A stretch of 64,000 bases of DNA, from contig NZ_CP018171.1 in the NCBI RefSeq assembly GCF_001889605.1, positions 3,928,501-3,992,500 on the forward strand, written 5' to 3'. Shown in pieces: positions 1 to 8,102 of the stretch. The translations under genes and the position numbers were made by a program. The DNA comes from Aquibium oceanicum. Lineage in GTDB: Bacteria; Pseudomonadota; Alphaproteobacteria; Rhizobiales; Rhizobiaceae. The first letter of the stretch is position 1. Every line of letters starts with the position of its first letter. The notes below the pieces were generated by a model. It was not told the DNA's origin. It made no database searches and worked only from the letters and a program-made list of their open reading frames with translations.

Positions 1-172
1 GATTCTTGTCGCACGTAACCAGGCACGCTATCTCGCGTTCCCGCAGCCGCTGCAACAACTCGCCATTCTTCAAACCCTTCCAGTCATTCGGAAACCCTGC
101 GACCATGCAGCCCCGCTCTGCCAATTTCCTGGAGAGTCGGAAAGGAACGGACTCGTCGAGCAGCGCGGTCAC
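1..172 (-). CDS. DUF5615-type PIN-like toxin, N-terminal part
   Basis: The gene runs off the left edge, so only the first 57 residues are visible. They read VTALLDESVPFRLSRKLAER and end at VTCDKN. The LLDE start and the TCDK segment are the two acidic motifs expected of the DUF5615 (Mut7-C/PIN-like) nuclease family. The likely start is a GTG at 172 that overlaps the stop of the upstream DUF433 gene in a GTGA, so translation is probably coupled. With the DUF433 partner it would form a type II toxin-antitoxin pair. Nuclease activity is inferred from the family. The call is fairly secure although the C-terminus is missing. Confidence 0.72.
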   Translation of the reverse strand, partial: MTALLDESVPFRLSRKLAERGCMVAGFPNDWKGLKNGELLQRLREREIACLVTCDKN

Positions 173-396
173 GCAGCCCGCTTGTCAACGAGGCGTTCCA
201 GGTCTTCTCCGGCCAATCGAATCGCCGTTTCGGCCTGCTCCCGCTCGACAGTGGGAAAATCCAGCAGGAATTCGTCGAGCGAGTCGCCAGCCCCGAGATA
301 AGCGAAGAGCGCGGAGACCGGTACGCGGGTTCCCCTGAAGACAACTGCTCCTGACATGATCGCCGCGTCTTGGCTCAGGACATCATCAACACCCAT
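169..396 (-). CDS. DUF433 family antitoxin
   Basis: This 75-residue protein contains MSGAVVFRGTRVPVSALFAY and then a DEFLLDFPTVEREQ segment, the typical pattern of DUF433 proteins (GxPVFxGTRVPV and LxxFLxxFP). DUF433 proteins are small helix-turn-helix antitoxins usually encoded just before a DUF5615 toxin, which is the order here. The ATG at 396 is preceded by a strong AAGGAGG ribosome-binding site. A much longer open frame continues upstream but reads through the neighbouring gene, so the short form is preferred. Autoregulation is expected for the family, but I see no clear palindrome in the 32 bases before it. Confidence 0.82.
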   Translation of the reverse strand: MGVDDVLSQDAAIMSGAVVFRGTRVPVSALFAYLGAGDSLDEFLLDFPTVEREQAETAIRLAGEDLERLVDKRAA

Positions 397-428
397 CGCT
401 CGACCTCCTTGACTGATCCTCAAACAGT

Positions 429-803
429 TCAGATCACCCAGCTTCCCGGGTTCCTGATCGGCTCGTTGCTGCTCGCAGCCTGCAGCCCGATCACGCATCT
501 TATCACGAACCAGACGGCCACCGCGATCATCAGCACGAAGCCGATCAGAACGAAGGCGAGCACCATGCTGACGAAGGCGTAGAGCAAGCCGATCCAGAAC
601 GTGCGGATCGCCCAGGTATAGTGCGTGTCGACCCAACCACCCGCCTTGCCGCGATTGATGTAGGCCAGAACGATGCCGATAAGCGGAGTGAAACCGATGG
701 CGAAGCCGACCAGAAAAAGGATGTACACGATCTGGACGTTGGTACGCCCGGGTTCCAGCCAGCGATCCGTCTGACGACCGCCCGGCGGGTTGTTTTCGCT
801 CAC
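429..803 (-). CDS. DUF4870-like small membrane protein
   Basis: This 124-residue protein has a polar N-terminus, a hydrophobic segment at about residues 25-49 (IVYILFLVGFAIGFTPLIGI), a conserved-looking AYINRGKAGGWVDTHYTWAIRTFW linker, and a long hydrophobic block at about 68-107. This matches DUF4870/Tic20-like membrane proteins. Its ATG overlaps the glcE stop in an ATGA (800-803), so it is translated as the gene after glcE. Its role is unknown and a link to glycolate oxidation is not established. It probably sits in the inner membrane with two to three helices. Confidence 0.75.
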   Translation of the reverse strand: MSENNPPGGRQTDRWLEPGRTNVQIVYILFLVGFAIGFTPLIGIVLAYINRGKAGGWVDTHYTWAIRTFWIGLLYAFVSMVLAFVLIGFVLMIAVAVWFVIRCVIGLQAASSNEPIRNPGSWVI

Positions 804-2050
804 GACACCGCCTCCTTTGCAATCGACCCAGCCTGCGTCGACGCCTCCGGCAACCCCATCCGCCCCGGATTGAGGATGCCTTTCGGGTCGAACTGTTCCT
901 TCAGTCTAGCCGATAGCGCCGCGAGTGCGGGCGGCTGCGGCTGGAACACGGGCACGGCAGCGCGTTCGGCGAGGCCGGCCCGCACCAGCGTGGCGTGCCC
1001 GCCGCCAAATTGCTTCACCAGCCGCCGGACGGCCGACGCCTCGCTGTCTCCTTCCAGCCGGAGCCAGACCAGTCCGCCCTGCCAGTCATAGAACGCATCG
1101 GCTGCAGCTTCCATGCGCAAAGCCATGACCATCCGATGGGCCTCGCCCGGCGCCATCGAGACTCGCCAGATGGGCCTGTGCGTTCCGTCGGCAAATGGCA
1201 TGCAGTCGCGCACCTCGCGCCACAGAGTCCTTGAACGGTCATCTTCCAGTTCGTCGATCGCGATCGACCGGTACATGTCCTTTAGCATCGTCGCACGATA
1301 GACGACCGACGGCCCGAAGCCCTCGACCCGCAGCAGGGTCGAACCGGCACCCGAAAGCGCGCCGTCCAGCACCCTGCCCGTCACCGTTTCCGGCAGGTGC
1401 GCTGCTGCCGACACCTCTGCGCTCGAGCCCATCGCGGCGGCCATGGCAGCCGCCGCCTCTTCCTCGGTGAGGCCGCGCAAGGCCAGCGTGGTCTCGGTCT
1501 CGGATTTCGGCAGTACCTTGAAGGTCACGTCGGTCACGGCGGCCAGCGTGCCCCAGGACCCTGCCATGGCTTTCGAGAGATCGTAGCCGGTCACGTTCTT
1601 CACCACCCGACCGCCCGACTTGATGGCTTCGCCCCAACCCGATACGGCACGGATGCCCAGGATGTGGTCTCGGGCAGCGCCGATCTTCAACCGTCGCGGC
1701 CCCGCGAGGTTCGCCGCCAGCACGCCGCCGATGGTCCCGTTTCCCGCCTCGCCGCCGAGCAGCGGACCGTAGTCCATCGGTTCGAAGGCGAGTTCCTGGC
1801 CGCTCGCGTCAAGCAGCGCCTCGATTTCGGCAAGCGGCGTACCGGCGCGAGCCGACAGCACCAGCTCCTCCGGTTCGTAGAGCGTCACGCCGCACAGTCC
1901 GGACAGATCGAGCACATGCTCCGTTTGCACCGGCCGGCCGATACCGCGCTTGGTGCCTTGCCCAACAATCTCAAGAGGCTCGCCCTCGCCAGCGGCCCAT
2001 TGGACGGCGGTGAGCACTTCGTCGGCGGTGGTGGGGGTGAAGGTCGTCAT
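800..2050 (-). CDS. glcE: Glycolate oxidase FAD-binding subunit GlcE
   Basis: This 416-residue protein begins with an FAD_binding_4 fold: a GQGTKRGIG phosphate-binding loop near residue 30, ARAGTPLAEIEALL, and then TIGGVLAANLAGPRRL. It also has a GGRVVKNVTGYDLSKAMAGS segment typical of GlcE. Its length and short C-terminal half separate it from GlcD. GlcDEF oxidises glycolate (and D-lactate) to glyoxylate at the membrane. The ATG at 2050 overlaps the stop of a PIN-domain toxin gene by 4 bases, so the usual glcD-glcE junction is interrupted. No glcF is visible in the window; it could lie beyond the left edge. Confidence 0.9.
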   Translation of the reverse strand: MTTFTPTTADEVLTAVQWAAGEGEPLEIVGQGTKRGIGRPVQTEHVLDLSGLCGVTLYEPEELVLSARAGTPLAEIEALLDASGQELAFEPMDYGPLLGGEAGNGTIGGVLAANLAGPRRLKIGAARDHILGIRAVSGWGEAIKSGGRVVKNVTGYDLSKAMAGSWGTLAAVTDVTFKVLPKSETETTLALRGLTEEEAAAAMAAAMGSSAEVSAAAHLPETVTGRVLDGALSGAGSTLLRVEGFGPSVVYRATMLKDMYRSIAIDELEDDRSRTLWREVRDCMPFADGTHRPIWRVSMAPGEAHRMVMALRMEAAADAFYDWQGGLVWLRLEGDSEASAVRRLVKQFGGGHATLVRAGLAERAAVPVFQPQPPALAALSARLKEQFDPKGILNPGRMGLPEASTQAGSIAKEAVS

Positions 2051-2454
2051 GCAAAGTCCAACGCGTTGCGGGCCTGAATTCCGATCGCGATGACACGATC
2101 CACGGCTCTGCCATCAAAGGACACGAAAGTCTCGCCACCCATCGAAATGCCGACTGCGGCAATGACCCCGTCTGCGAAGTCGCCGCCGGCTTCCAGCACA
2201 TTTAGACCCGCATCCACGGCACGGAAATCGGTGGTGACGTTCGCTCGCTGGACGATCGCCCGGATGGACAATGCCACACTTTCGCGCGGCAGCCGGTATG
2301 TCCTGTCGAGAACCCAGGCGAACTCGCACAAGCAGTGCAGTGGAATGATGACGGCGTCCGCTATGGCGAGGATGCGCAACGCGATCTGCGCCTGCGAAAC
2401 GTCGTCGGCGACGACGACCCGCACCAGAATGTTCGTGTCCGCTATGATCTTCAC
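2047..2454 (-). CDS. PIN-domain ribonuclease toxin (VapC-like)
   Basis: This 135-residue PIN protein starts VKIIADTNILVRVVVADD, with the first catalytic Asp in ADTN. It has a Glu in LCEFAWVL (about residue 44) and later acidic residues in FADGVIAAVG and VSFDGRA, giving the four-acid PIN site. The GTG at 2454 overlaps the stop of the AbrB-like antitoxin in a GTGA. Its own stop overlaps the glcE start. Toxins of this class cleave RNA and are neutralised by the cognate antitoxin. The sequence supports the family; the RNA target cannot be read. The cassette lies between glcD and glcE on the same strand. Confidence 0.87.
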   Translation of the reverse strand: MKIIADTNILVRVVVADDVSQAQIALRILAIADAVIIPLHCLCEFAWVLDRTYRLPRESVALSIRAIVQRANVTTDFRAVDAGLNVLEAGGDFADGVIAAVGISMGGETFVSFDGRAVDRVIAIGIQARNALDFA

Positions 2455-2702
2455 TTCTCGCCAGCCCAACCCTTGCGGATGGCCTCGTTCATCTCTTCGA
2501 TCGTCGCGACCTTCTCCGTCTTCCCCGCTAGCAGGCCGAAGATATCCTCCCATACACCGCTTCGCGGAACGGCGCTGATGGCGAGTTTTCCGCCAGGCAA
2601 GGGATCGACCTCAACCTTCTCGCCCGGCCTCACACCGAGATGCTGAAGCAGTTCCTTCTTGAGGGTCACCTGGCCCTTTGCGGTCACCGTCAGCGTCGTC
2701 AC
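2451..2702 (-). CDS. AbrB/MazE-type antitoxin
   Basis: This 83-residue protein begins MTTLTVTAKGQVTLKKELLQHLGV, followed by PGEKVEVDPLPGGKLAI. This is the swapped-hairpin AbrB/SpoVT DNA-binding domain, and the acidic C-terminal tail (KVATIEEMNEAIRKGWA) would bind the toxin. It is encoded just upstream of the PIN toxin with a 4-base overlap, the standard antitoxin-first order. A perfect palindrome at 2729-2752 lies 27 bases before its start and is the likely autoregulatory operator. Confidence 0.88.
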   Translation of the reverse strand: MTTLTVTAKGQVTLKKELLQHLGVRPGEKVEVDPLPGGKLAISAVPRSGVWEDIFGLLAGKTEKVATIEEMNEAIRKGWAGEK

Positions 2703-2728
2703 AATTCACCTCCGTCGGAAGCCATATC

Positions 2729-2752
2729 AAGTAAGGCAAAAATGCCTTACTT
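2729..2752. promoter_or_regulatory. Perfect palindrome, probable toxin-antitoxin operator
   Basis: AAGTAAGGCA (2729-2738) and TGCCTTACTT (2743-2752) are exact inverted copies around AAAA. The site lies in the 61 bases between the glcD stop and the AbrB-type antitoxin start. AbrB/MazE antitoxins and their toxin complexes usually bind such palindromes to repress their own promoter. It could also fold as a hairpin in the glcD transcript, but on the minus strand no long T-run follows, so an operator is the better reading. Confidence 0.7.
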
Positions 2753-2763
2753 TCAAGACGCCA

Positions 2764-4260
2764 TCAGAACCTCGGTATCTCCGGAAACGCCATCTGCCCC
2801 CGGTGGACATGCATGCGCCCCAATTCCGCGCAGCGCCTCAACTGGGGAAACACCTTGCCGGGGTTGAGCAGATGGTTCGGATCGAAGGCGCATTTCACCC
2901 GCATCTGCTGGTCGAGGTCGGCCTCGTTGAACATGGTTCCCATCAGGTCGCGCTTCTCCACGCCCACCCCGTGCTCGCCGGTCAGCACGCCGCCGACCTC
3001 GACGCAGAGCTTGAGGATGTCGGACCCGAAGGCCTCAGCCTTCTCCAGTTCCCCGGGATTGTTGGCATCGTAGAGGATCAGCGGGTGAAGGTTGCCGTCA
3101 CCGGCGTGGAAGACGTTGGCGACGCCGAGCCCGTAGCGCTCCGACATCTCGCGCATGCCGGCCAAAACCTTCGGCAGTTCCTTGCGCGGGATCGTACCGT
3201 CCATACAGTAGTAGTCCGGCGAAATGCGCCCAACCGCCGGGAAGGCCGCCTTGCGTCCGGCCCAGAAGGACATGCGCTCCTCGTCCGAGGTCGACACGCG
3301 GCAGGTCGTGGAACCGTTTTCCTGCGCTATCCGCTGTACCTCGCCGATCAGATGGTCGATTTCCGGCCCCGGACCGTCGAGTTCGACGATCAGCAGCGCA
3401 TCGACGTCGAGCGGATAGCCTGCGTTGACGAAATCTTCCGCCGCGCGGATCGCCGGACCGTCCATCATCTCCATGCCGCCGGGAATGATGCCGGCGCCGA
3501 TGATGTCGGCCACGCACTGCCCCGCCGCCTCGCTGGATGGGAACCCGATCAGCAGCGCGCGCGCCGCCTCCGGCTTCTTGAGGATGCGCACCGTCACTTC
3601 GGTAACGACGCCGAGCAGCCCTTCCGAGCCGGTCATGATGCCGAGCAGGTCGTAGCCTTCGGCGTCGAGATGCTTGCCGCCGAGCCGCACGACCTCGCCG
3701 TCCATCAGCACCATCTCGATGCCGAGCACGTTGTTCGCCGTCAATCCGTATTTCAGGCAGTGCACCCCACCGGAGTTCTCCGCCACGTTGCCGCCTATCG
3801 AGCAGGCGATCTGGGAAGAAGGGTCCGGCGCGTAGTAGAAGCCTTCCTGCTCGACCGCATGAGTGATGCCGAGATTGGTGACGCCGGGCTGCGCGGTCAC
3901 GGTCCGGTTGGCGTAGTCGATATCGAGGATGCGGTTGAACCGGCTCATCACCAGCAGCACCGCATCTTCCAGGGGCAGCGCGCCGCCGGAGAGCGACGTA
4001 CCGGAACCGCGCGGCACGACGCGGATGTTGCGGTCGTTGCAATACTTCAGGATGCGCGCGACCTGCGCTGTCGTCTCGGGCAGGACGACGACCAGAGGCA
4101 GTTGCCGATACGCGGTCAGTCCGTCCGACTCGAAGGCGCGCATGCCGTTGACGGCGTCGACCACGCCCTCGTTCGGCACGATGATCTTCATGTCCTCGAC
4201 AATCTCCACGCGCCGCGCCAATGTCGCGGCATCGGGTTTCGGCATCGCCAGTCCGGTCAT
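2764..4260 (-). CDS. glcD: Glycolate oxidase catalytic subunit GlcD
   Basis: This 498-residue FAD-linked oxidase has the FAD_binding_4 phosphate loop PRGSGTSLSGGA near residue 85, GGNVAENSGGVHCLKYGLT near 155, and the C-terminal motif TGEHGVGVEKRDLM near 440 followed by DPNHLLNPGK. These features and the length fit GlcD, which carries the flavin that oxidises glycolate or D-lactate. It is the first gene of the minus-strand operon and diverges from a GntR/FCD regulator across a 164-base region with inverted half-sites. The last 25 residues (after VFPQLRRCAELG) are ordinary for the family. Confidence 0.93.
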   Translation of the reverse strand: MTGLAMPKPDAATLARRVEIVEDMKIIVPNEGVVDAVNGMRAFESDGLTAYRQLPLVVVLPETTAQVARILKYCNDRNIRVVPRGSGTSLSGGALPLEDAVLLVMSRFNRILDIDYANRTVTAQPGVTNLGITHAVEQEGFYYAPDPSSQIACSIGGNVAENSGGVHCLKYGLTANNVLGIEMVLMDGEVVRLGGKHLDAEGYDLLGIMTGSEGLLGVVTEVTVRILKKPEAARALLIGFPSSEAAGQCVADIIGAGIIPGGMEMMDGPAIRAAEDFVNAGYPLDVDALLIVELDGPGPEIDHLIGEVQRIAQENGSTTCRVSTSDEERMSFWAGRKAAFPAVGRISPDYYCMDGTIPRKELPKVLAGMREMSERYGLGVANVFHAGDGNLHPLILYDANNPGELEKAEAFGSDILKLCVEVGGVLTGEHGVGVEKRDLMGTMFNEADLDQQMRVKCAFDPNHLLNPGKVFPQLRRCAELGRMHVHRGQMAFPEIPRF

Positions 4261-4275
4261 GAAGGCCTCCTCGGC

Positions 4276-4380
4276 AAGTGGTCAAATTCCTTTACCACTT
4301 TTTCCGGGCGCGGCAAGTTGCCTTTGACCGCTTCTCCCTTGCGAGCCCACGAGGAGACTGGATAAATAAATTGACCACTT
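4276..4380. promoter_or_regulatory. Divergent promoter region with GntR/FCD half-sites
   Basis: AAGTGGT (4276-4282) and ACCACTT (4294-4300) form a 7-base inverted repeat with an 11-base spacer. TTGACCACTT (4371-4380) is the exact reverse complement of AAGTGGTCAA (4276-4285). TGGT/ACCA cores are typical of GntR/FCD operators such as those of LldR and PdhR. The two sites flank the glcD side and the regulator side of the 164-base divergent intergenic region, consistent with joint control of glcDE and lutABC. Which regulator binds is inferred. Confidence 0.6.
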
Positions 4381-4424
4381 ATCGGTGATCGCACTAGGTT
4401 GCCGCCGCAGCGGCAAGCATCATC

Positions 4425-5228
4425 ATGGAAGAAATCTTCGCCCCCATCGAGCATTCGCGCACGTCCGACGAGGTGGTCCATCAGATCGAGGGACTGATCC
4501 TCGAAGGCATTTTCCGCGCAGGCGACCGGCTTCCCGGGGAGCGCGAGCTTTCCCGCCGGTTCGACGTGTCGCGGCCGATCCTGCGCGACGCGCTGAAGGA
4601 ACTGGAGGCGCGCGGCCTGCTGGTCTCGCGCCACGGCGGCGGCACCCATGTCGCCGACATCATCGGCGAGGTCTTCACGCGGCCCGTGCTCGACCTGATC
4701 GCGACGCACAAAAAAGCCGCCCGCGACTACCTCGAATACAGGCGCGAGATGGAAGCGGTGGCGGCGGAATATGCCGCCCGCCGCGCTACGCCGGATGACC
4801 GGACGATGATCGAAGACGTGCTCGGCCGAATGACGGCGGCCCACAATGGCGATGATTTCGCCGAAGAGGCCGCCCTCGACGTCGAACTCCATGGCGCCGT
4901 CGGCGAAAGCGCGCACAACATCATCCTGCTGCACACGCTACGCTCCTGCTATCGGCTGCTTGCAGACGACGTCTTCGTCAACCGCACGCTGATCTACGCC
5001 CTGCCCGGCGCGCGCGACGACCTGCTCGCCCAGCATCTGGCGATCGGCGAGGCGGTCGTCGCCGGCGATCCGTCGAAGGCCCGCGCCGCGGCGCGGGAGC
5101 ATATCGACTATGTGGAGCGCGCCATGAGCGAGGCGGAACGCAGCGAGGGCTGGCATAAGGTCTCGCGGCTGAGGCTGATGCACCGCAACGGCTCCGAAAC
5201 GAGAAAGACAATGGGGAACGCGCATTGA
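4425..5228 (+). CDS. GntR-family FCD-domain transcriptional regulator
   Basis: This 267-residue protein has an N-terminal winged helix (GERELSRRFDVSRPILRDAL then EARGLLVSRHGGGTHVAD, about residues 25-77) and an all-helical FCD ligand domain. The FCD domain contains DVELHGAVGESAHN and a REHIDYVE end that would supply metal-binding histidines. Relatives such as LldR and GlcC sense lactate or glycolate. It is the first gene of the lutABC operon; its stop overlaps the lutA TTG start by 4 bases. It probably represses lutABC and the divergent glc genes until the hydroxy acid is present. The exact ligand is not visible. Confidence 0.88.
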   Translation: MEEIFAPIEHSRTSDEVVHQIEGLILEGIFRAGDRLPGERELSRRFDVSRPILRDALKELEARGLLVSRHGGGTHVADIIGEVFTRPVLDLIATHKKAARDYLEYRREMEAVAAEYAARRATPDDRTMIEDVLGRMTAAHNGDDFAEEAALDVELHGAVGESAHNIILLHTLRSCYRLLADDVFVNRTLIYALPGARDDLLAQHLAIGEAVVAGDPSKARAAAREHIDYVERAMSEAERSEGWHKVSRLRLMHRNGSETRKTMGNAH

Positions 5229-5995
5229 ACGGGACGAACGACAGACCGACGGTGGGCCTCTTCGTGACCTGCCTGGTGGATCTCTTCCGGCCGGTGGTCG
5301 GCTTCGCTGCGGTGAAGCTCATCGAGGACGCCGGCTGCGCCGTAGACGTGCCGATGGCGCAGACCTGCTGCGGCCAGCCGGCCTACAATTCGGGCGACCG
5401 AGCCGACACGCGCGCCATCGCCGAAAACACCATCCGCGCCTTCGAGGGCTTCGACTATGTGGTGGCGCCGTCCGGCTCCTGCGCGGGAATGCTGAAGAAG
5501 CACTATCCGGCGCTATTCAAGGACGACCCAGCATGGGGGGCGCGGGCCAAAGCGTTTTCTGCCAAGGTCCACGAACTCGTCTCGTTCCTCGTCGACGTGC
5601 GCGGCATGGACAGGGTGACGGCGGCCAATGCCGGCGCGGTCACCTATCACGATTCCTGCTCGGGCCTGCGCGAACTCGGCATCAGGGACCAGCCGCGCGC
5701 CCTGCTTGCCTCCATGGAGGGGACGGAAATCCGCGAGATGCCCGACGCCGACGTCTGCTGCGGCTTCGGCGGCACCTTCTGCGTCAAGTATCCCGACGTT
5801 TCGAACGCCATCGTCGAAACCAAGACCCGCACGATCGAGGCGAGCGGTGCCGAGACGCTGCTGGCGGGCGATCTTGGCTGCCTGATGAACATGGCGGGCA
5901 AACTTAAGCGCCAGGGCTCCAGGGTCGAGGCCCGCCACGTCGCCGAGGTGCTGGCCGGCATGACCGACACCGCGCCGATCGGCGGGAGGGGCTGA
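5225..5995 (+). CDS. lutA: L-lactate utilisation Fe-S oxidoreductase LutA
   Basis: This 256-residue protein has two cysteine-rich CCG domains: TCCGQPAYNSG near residue 50 and CCGFGGTFCVKYPDVSNAI near 178. It also has SGSCAGMLKKHYP near 88. Length and motif order match LutA (YkgE), one of three subunits that oxidise L-lactate to pyruvate. The TTG start at 5225 is chosen because it overlaps the upstream stop in a TTGA and opens the conserved GLFVTCLVDLFRP segment; an ATG is not available nearby. It is also similar to the CCG half of GlcF, but the lutB and lutC neighbours decide the call. Confidence 0.92.
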   Translation: MNGTNDRPTVGLFVTCLVDLFRPVVGFAAVKLIEDAGCAVDVPMAQTCCGQPAYNSGDRADTRAIAENTIRAFEGFDYVVAPSGSCAGMLKKHYPALFKDDPAWGARAKAFSAKVHELVSFLVDVRGMDRVTAANAGAVTYHDSCSGLRELGIRDQPRALLASMEGTEIREMPDADVCCGFGGTFCVKYPDVSNAIVETKTRTIEASGAETLLAGDLGCLMNMAGKLKRQGSRVEARHVAEVLAGMTDTAPIGGRG

Positions 5996-5997
5996 CC

Positions 5998-7434
5998 ATG
6001 CAGATCACCTCCCCATCCTTCAAGCAAAACGCCCGACACGCGCTCGACGACGCCCAGTTGCAGAAGGCGCTTGGCAACGTGCGTAGCGGCTTCATCGACA
6101 AGCGCCAGAAGGCGGTCGACGCACTGCCCGAATTCGATGCGCTGCGCGACAATGCCCGCGACATCAAGAACCATACGCTGGAGAACCTCGACCTTTATCT
6201 CGAAGCCTACGAGAAGCAGGTGACCGCGGCCGGAGGCCATGTCCACTGGGCCGAGACGGCCGCGGACGCGCGCCGTATCGTGCTCGACATCTGCCGCATG
6301 ACCAATGCCCGCACGGTGACAAAGGGCAAGTCCATGATCACCGAGGAGATCGAACTCAACGATTTCCTGGAAGCGGCCGGCATCCAGCCGATCGAGACCG
6401 ACCTCGGCGAGTACATCATCCAGCTGCGCGGCGAACATCCGAGCCACATCATCGCGCCCGCCGTCCACGTCAACAAGGACCAGGTCGAGGCCGACTTCCG
6501 CCGCGTCCACGACCACCTGGCGCCCGACCGTGACCTGACCGAACCGGAGACGCTGCTCGACGAGGCACGGCGCATCCTGCGCGCCAAGTACTTCGAAGCC
6601 GATGTCGGCATCACCGGCGCCAACTTCCTCGTCGCCGAGACCGGCTCCTCCATCATCGTCACCAACGAGGGCAACGGCGATCTCACCCAGATCCTGCCGC
6701 GCGTGCATGTCGTGCTGGCATCGATCGAAAAGATCGTGCCGACACTGAACGACGCCAGCCAGATCCTGCGCGTGCTCGCGCGTTCGGCGACCGGCCAGGA
6801 CATGAGCGTCTACACGACGCTGTCGACCGGACCGAAGCGAAACGGCGATCCGGACGGGCCCGAGCAGTATCACGTCATCCTGCTCGACAATGGACGCTCG
6901 TCCATGCTCGGCACAGAGTTCCAGGAGATGCTGCGCTGTATCCGCTGCGGCGCCTGCATGAACCACTGCCCGGTCTATCACGCGATCGGCGGCCACGCCT
7001 ACGGCTGGGTCTATCCCGGCCCGATGGGCGCGGTGCTGACACCGGCCCTGATCGGCGTCGACAAGGGCGGGCATCTGCCGAACGCCTCTACCTTCTGCGG
7101 TCGCTGCGAAGCGGTCTGCCCGATGAAGATCCCGCTGCCCAAGATGATGCGCCACTGGCGCGAGAAGGAGTTCGAGCGAGGACTGAATCCCGCTACGCAG
7201 CGCTACGGCCTAGGATTCTGGGCTTGGTTCGCCAAGCGGCCTTGGGCGTACAATATTGCCGTCTCGCTCGGAATTCCCGTTCTCGGCGTGCTCGGCGGCA
7301 GGAAGCGCCGCTTCTCCTGGTTGCCGCTGGCCGGCAGTTGGACGAGGCACCGCGACCTTCCGGCACCGGAGACCCGTACCTTCCGCCAGCAGTGGCGCGA
7401 GCGGGATACACTCAAGCAGGGAGCGCCCTCATGA
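5998..7434 (+). CDS. lutB: L-lactate utilisation iron-sulfur protein LutB
   Basis: This 478-residue protein has the LUD/DUF162 domain in its first 300 residues (TKGKSMITEEIELNDFLEA and GITGANFLVAETGSSIIVTN). Ferredoxin-like clusters follow: CIRCGACMNHCPVY near residue 312 and CGRCEAVCPMKIPLP near 368. This is the LutB (YkgF) layout, the central electron-transfer subunit of the L-lactate dehydrogenase complex. It starts 2 bases after the lutA stop and overlaps lutC by 4 bases, so the three are co-translated. A short basic, aromatic C-terminal tail (from about residue 400) is usual for the family. Confidence 0.94.
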   Translation: MQITSPSFKQNARHALDDAQLQKALGNVRSGFIDKRQKAVDALPEFDALRDNARDIKNHTLENLDLYLEAYEKQVTAAGGHVHWAETAADARRIVLDICRMTNARTVTKGKSMITEEIELNDFLEAAGIQPIETDLGEYIIQLRGEHPSHIIAPAVHVNKDQVEADFRRVHDHLAPDRDLTEPETLLDEARRILRAKYFEADVGITGANFLVAETGSSIIVTNEGNGDLTQILPRVHVVLASIEKIVPTLNDASQILRVLARSATGQDMSVYTTLSTGPKRNGDPDGPEQYHVILLDNGRSSMLGTEFQEMLRCIRCGACMNHCPVYHAIGGHAYGWVYPGPMGAVLTPALIGVDKGGHLPNASTFCGRCEAVCPMKIPLPKMMRHWREKEFERGLNPATQRYGLGFWAWFAKRPWAYNIAVSLGIPVLGVLGGRKRRFSWLPLAGSWTRHRDLPAPETRTFRQQWRERDTLKQGAPS

Positions 7435-8102
7435 GCCCCCGCGACGCGATCATGACAAAGATCCGCGGCGCGCTTGCCGGAGGCGGCAGCGACGAGGCGC
7501 GCCGCAGCGCGGTCGAGACCAGGCTCTCGCGCCCGCCGAAGGGCATCATCCCCGCCCGCGGCCAACTCGACGACGAGGCGCGCGTCGAACTCTTCTGCGA
7601 AATGGCGCGAAAGGTGACCGCTTCCGTCGTACGGGTGCGATCCCACGACCGGGTGCCGAAGGCGGTCGGCGAATATCTGCGCGCGAAGAACCTGCCCTCC
7701 TCGATCCGCCTCGGCGATGACCGCCGGCTGAAGTCGATGCCCTGGGACAAGCATCGCTCGATCGAGGTGAAACGCGGGCCCTCCGACGGCTTCGACGAAA
7801 CCGGCGTCAGCCATGCCTTCGCTGGCGTCGCGGAGACGGGCACGGTGGCTATGACGTCGGGAAAGGAAAACCCCACGACCATCAACTTCCTGCCCGAGCA
7901 TCACATCGTCGTCGTCGATGCGAAGGACATCGCGGGCGATCTCGAAAGCGTCATGGCGCGCGTGCGCCGGAAATTCGGCAAGGGCGAGATGCCGCGCACG
8001 CTTAACCTCATCACCGGTCCGTCCCGGTCAGGCGACATCGAGCAGAAGATCATCCTGGGCGCCCACGGCCCCCGTGCTGTCCATCTGATCGTGGTGGGGT
8101 AG
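7431..8102 (+). CDS. lutC: Lactate utilisation protein LutC
   Basis: This 223-residue LUD-domain protein includes AFAGVAETGTVAMTSG, NFLPEHHIVVVDAKDI and ITGPSRSGDIEQKIILGAHGPRAVHLIVV, the LutC (YkgG) signature. The start is the ATG at 7431, which overlaps the lutB stop in an ATGA. A longer frame upstream lies inside lutB and is rejected. It is the third subunit of the LutABC complex, and no cofactor motif is visible, as is usual for LutC. A phosphatase gene begins immediately at its stop codon. Confidence 0.93.
   Translation: MSPRDAIMTKIRGALAGGGSDEARRSAVETRLSRPPKGIIPARGQLDDEARVELFCEMARKVTASVVRVRSHDRVPKAVGEYLRAKNLPSSIRLGDDRRLKSMPWDKHRSIEVKRGPSDGFDETGVSHAFAGVAETGTVAMTSGKENPTTINFLPEHHIVVVDAKDIAGDLESVMARVRRKFGKGEMPRTLNLITGPSRSGDIEQKIILGAHGPRAVHLIVVG

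Noticed and set aside
2659-4365. 568-residue plus-strand open frame over glcD
   Set aside because: Antisense shadow of glcD caused by high GC; His/Arg/Asp-rich composition and no recognisable domain.
5225-5995. Calling this CCG-domain gene glcF because glcDE are next door
   Set aside because: It lacks the ferredoxin-like half of GlcF and is followed directly by lutB and lutC, so lutA is right.
5647-7155. 502-residue minus-strand open frame over lutA/lutB
   Set aside because: Antisense shadow of two well-supported lut genes.
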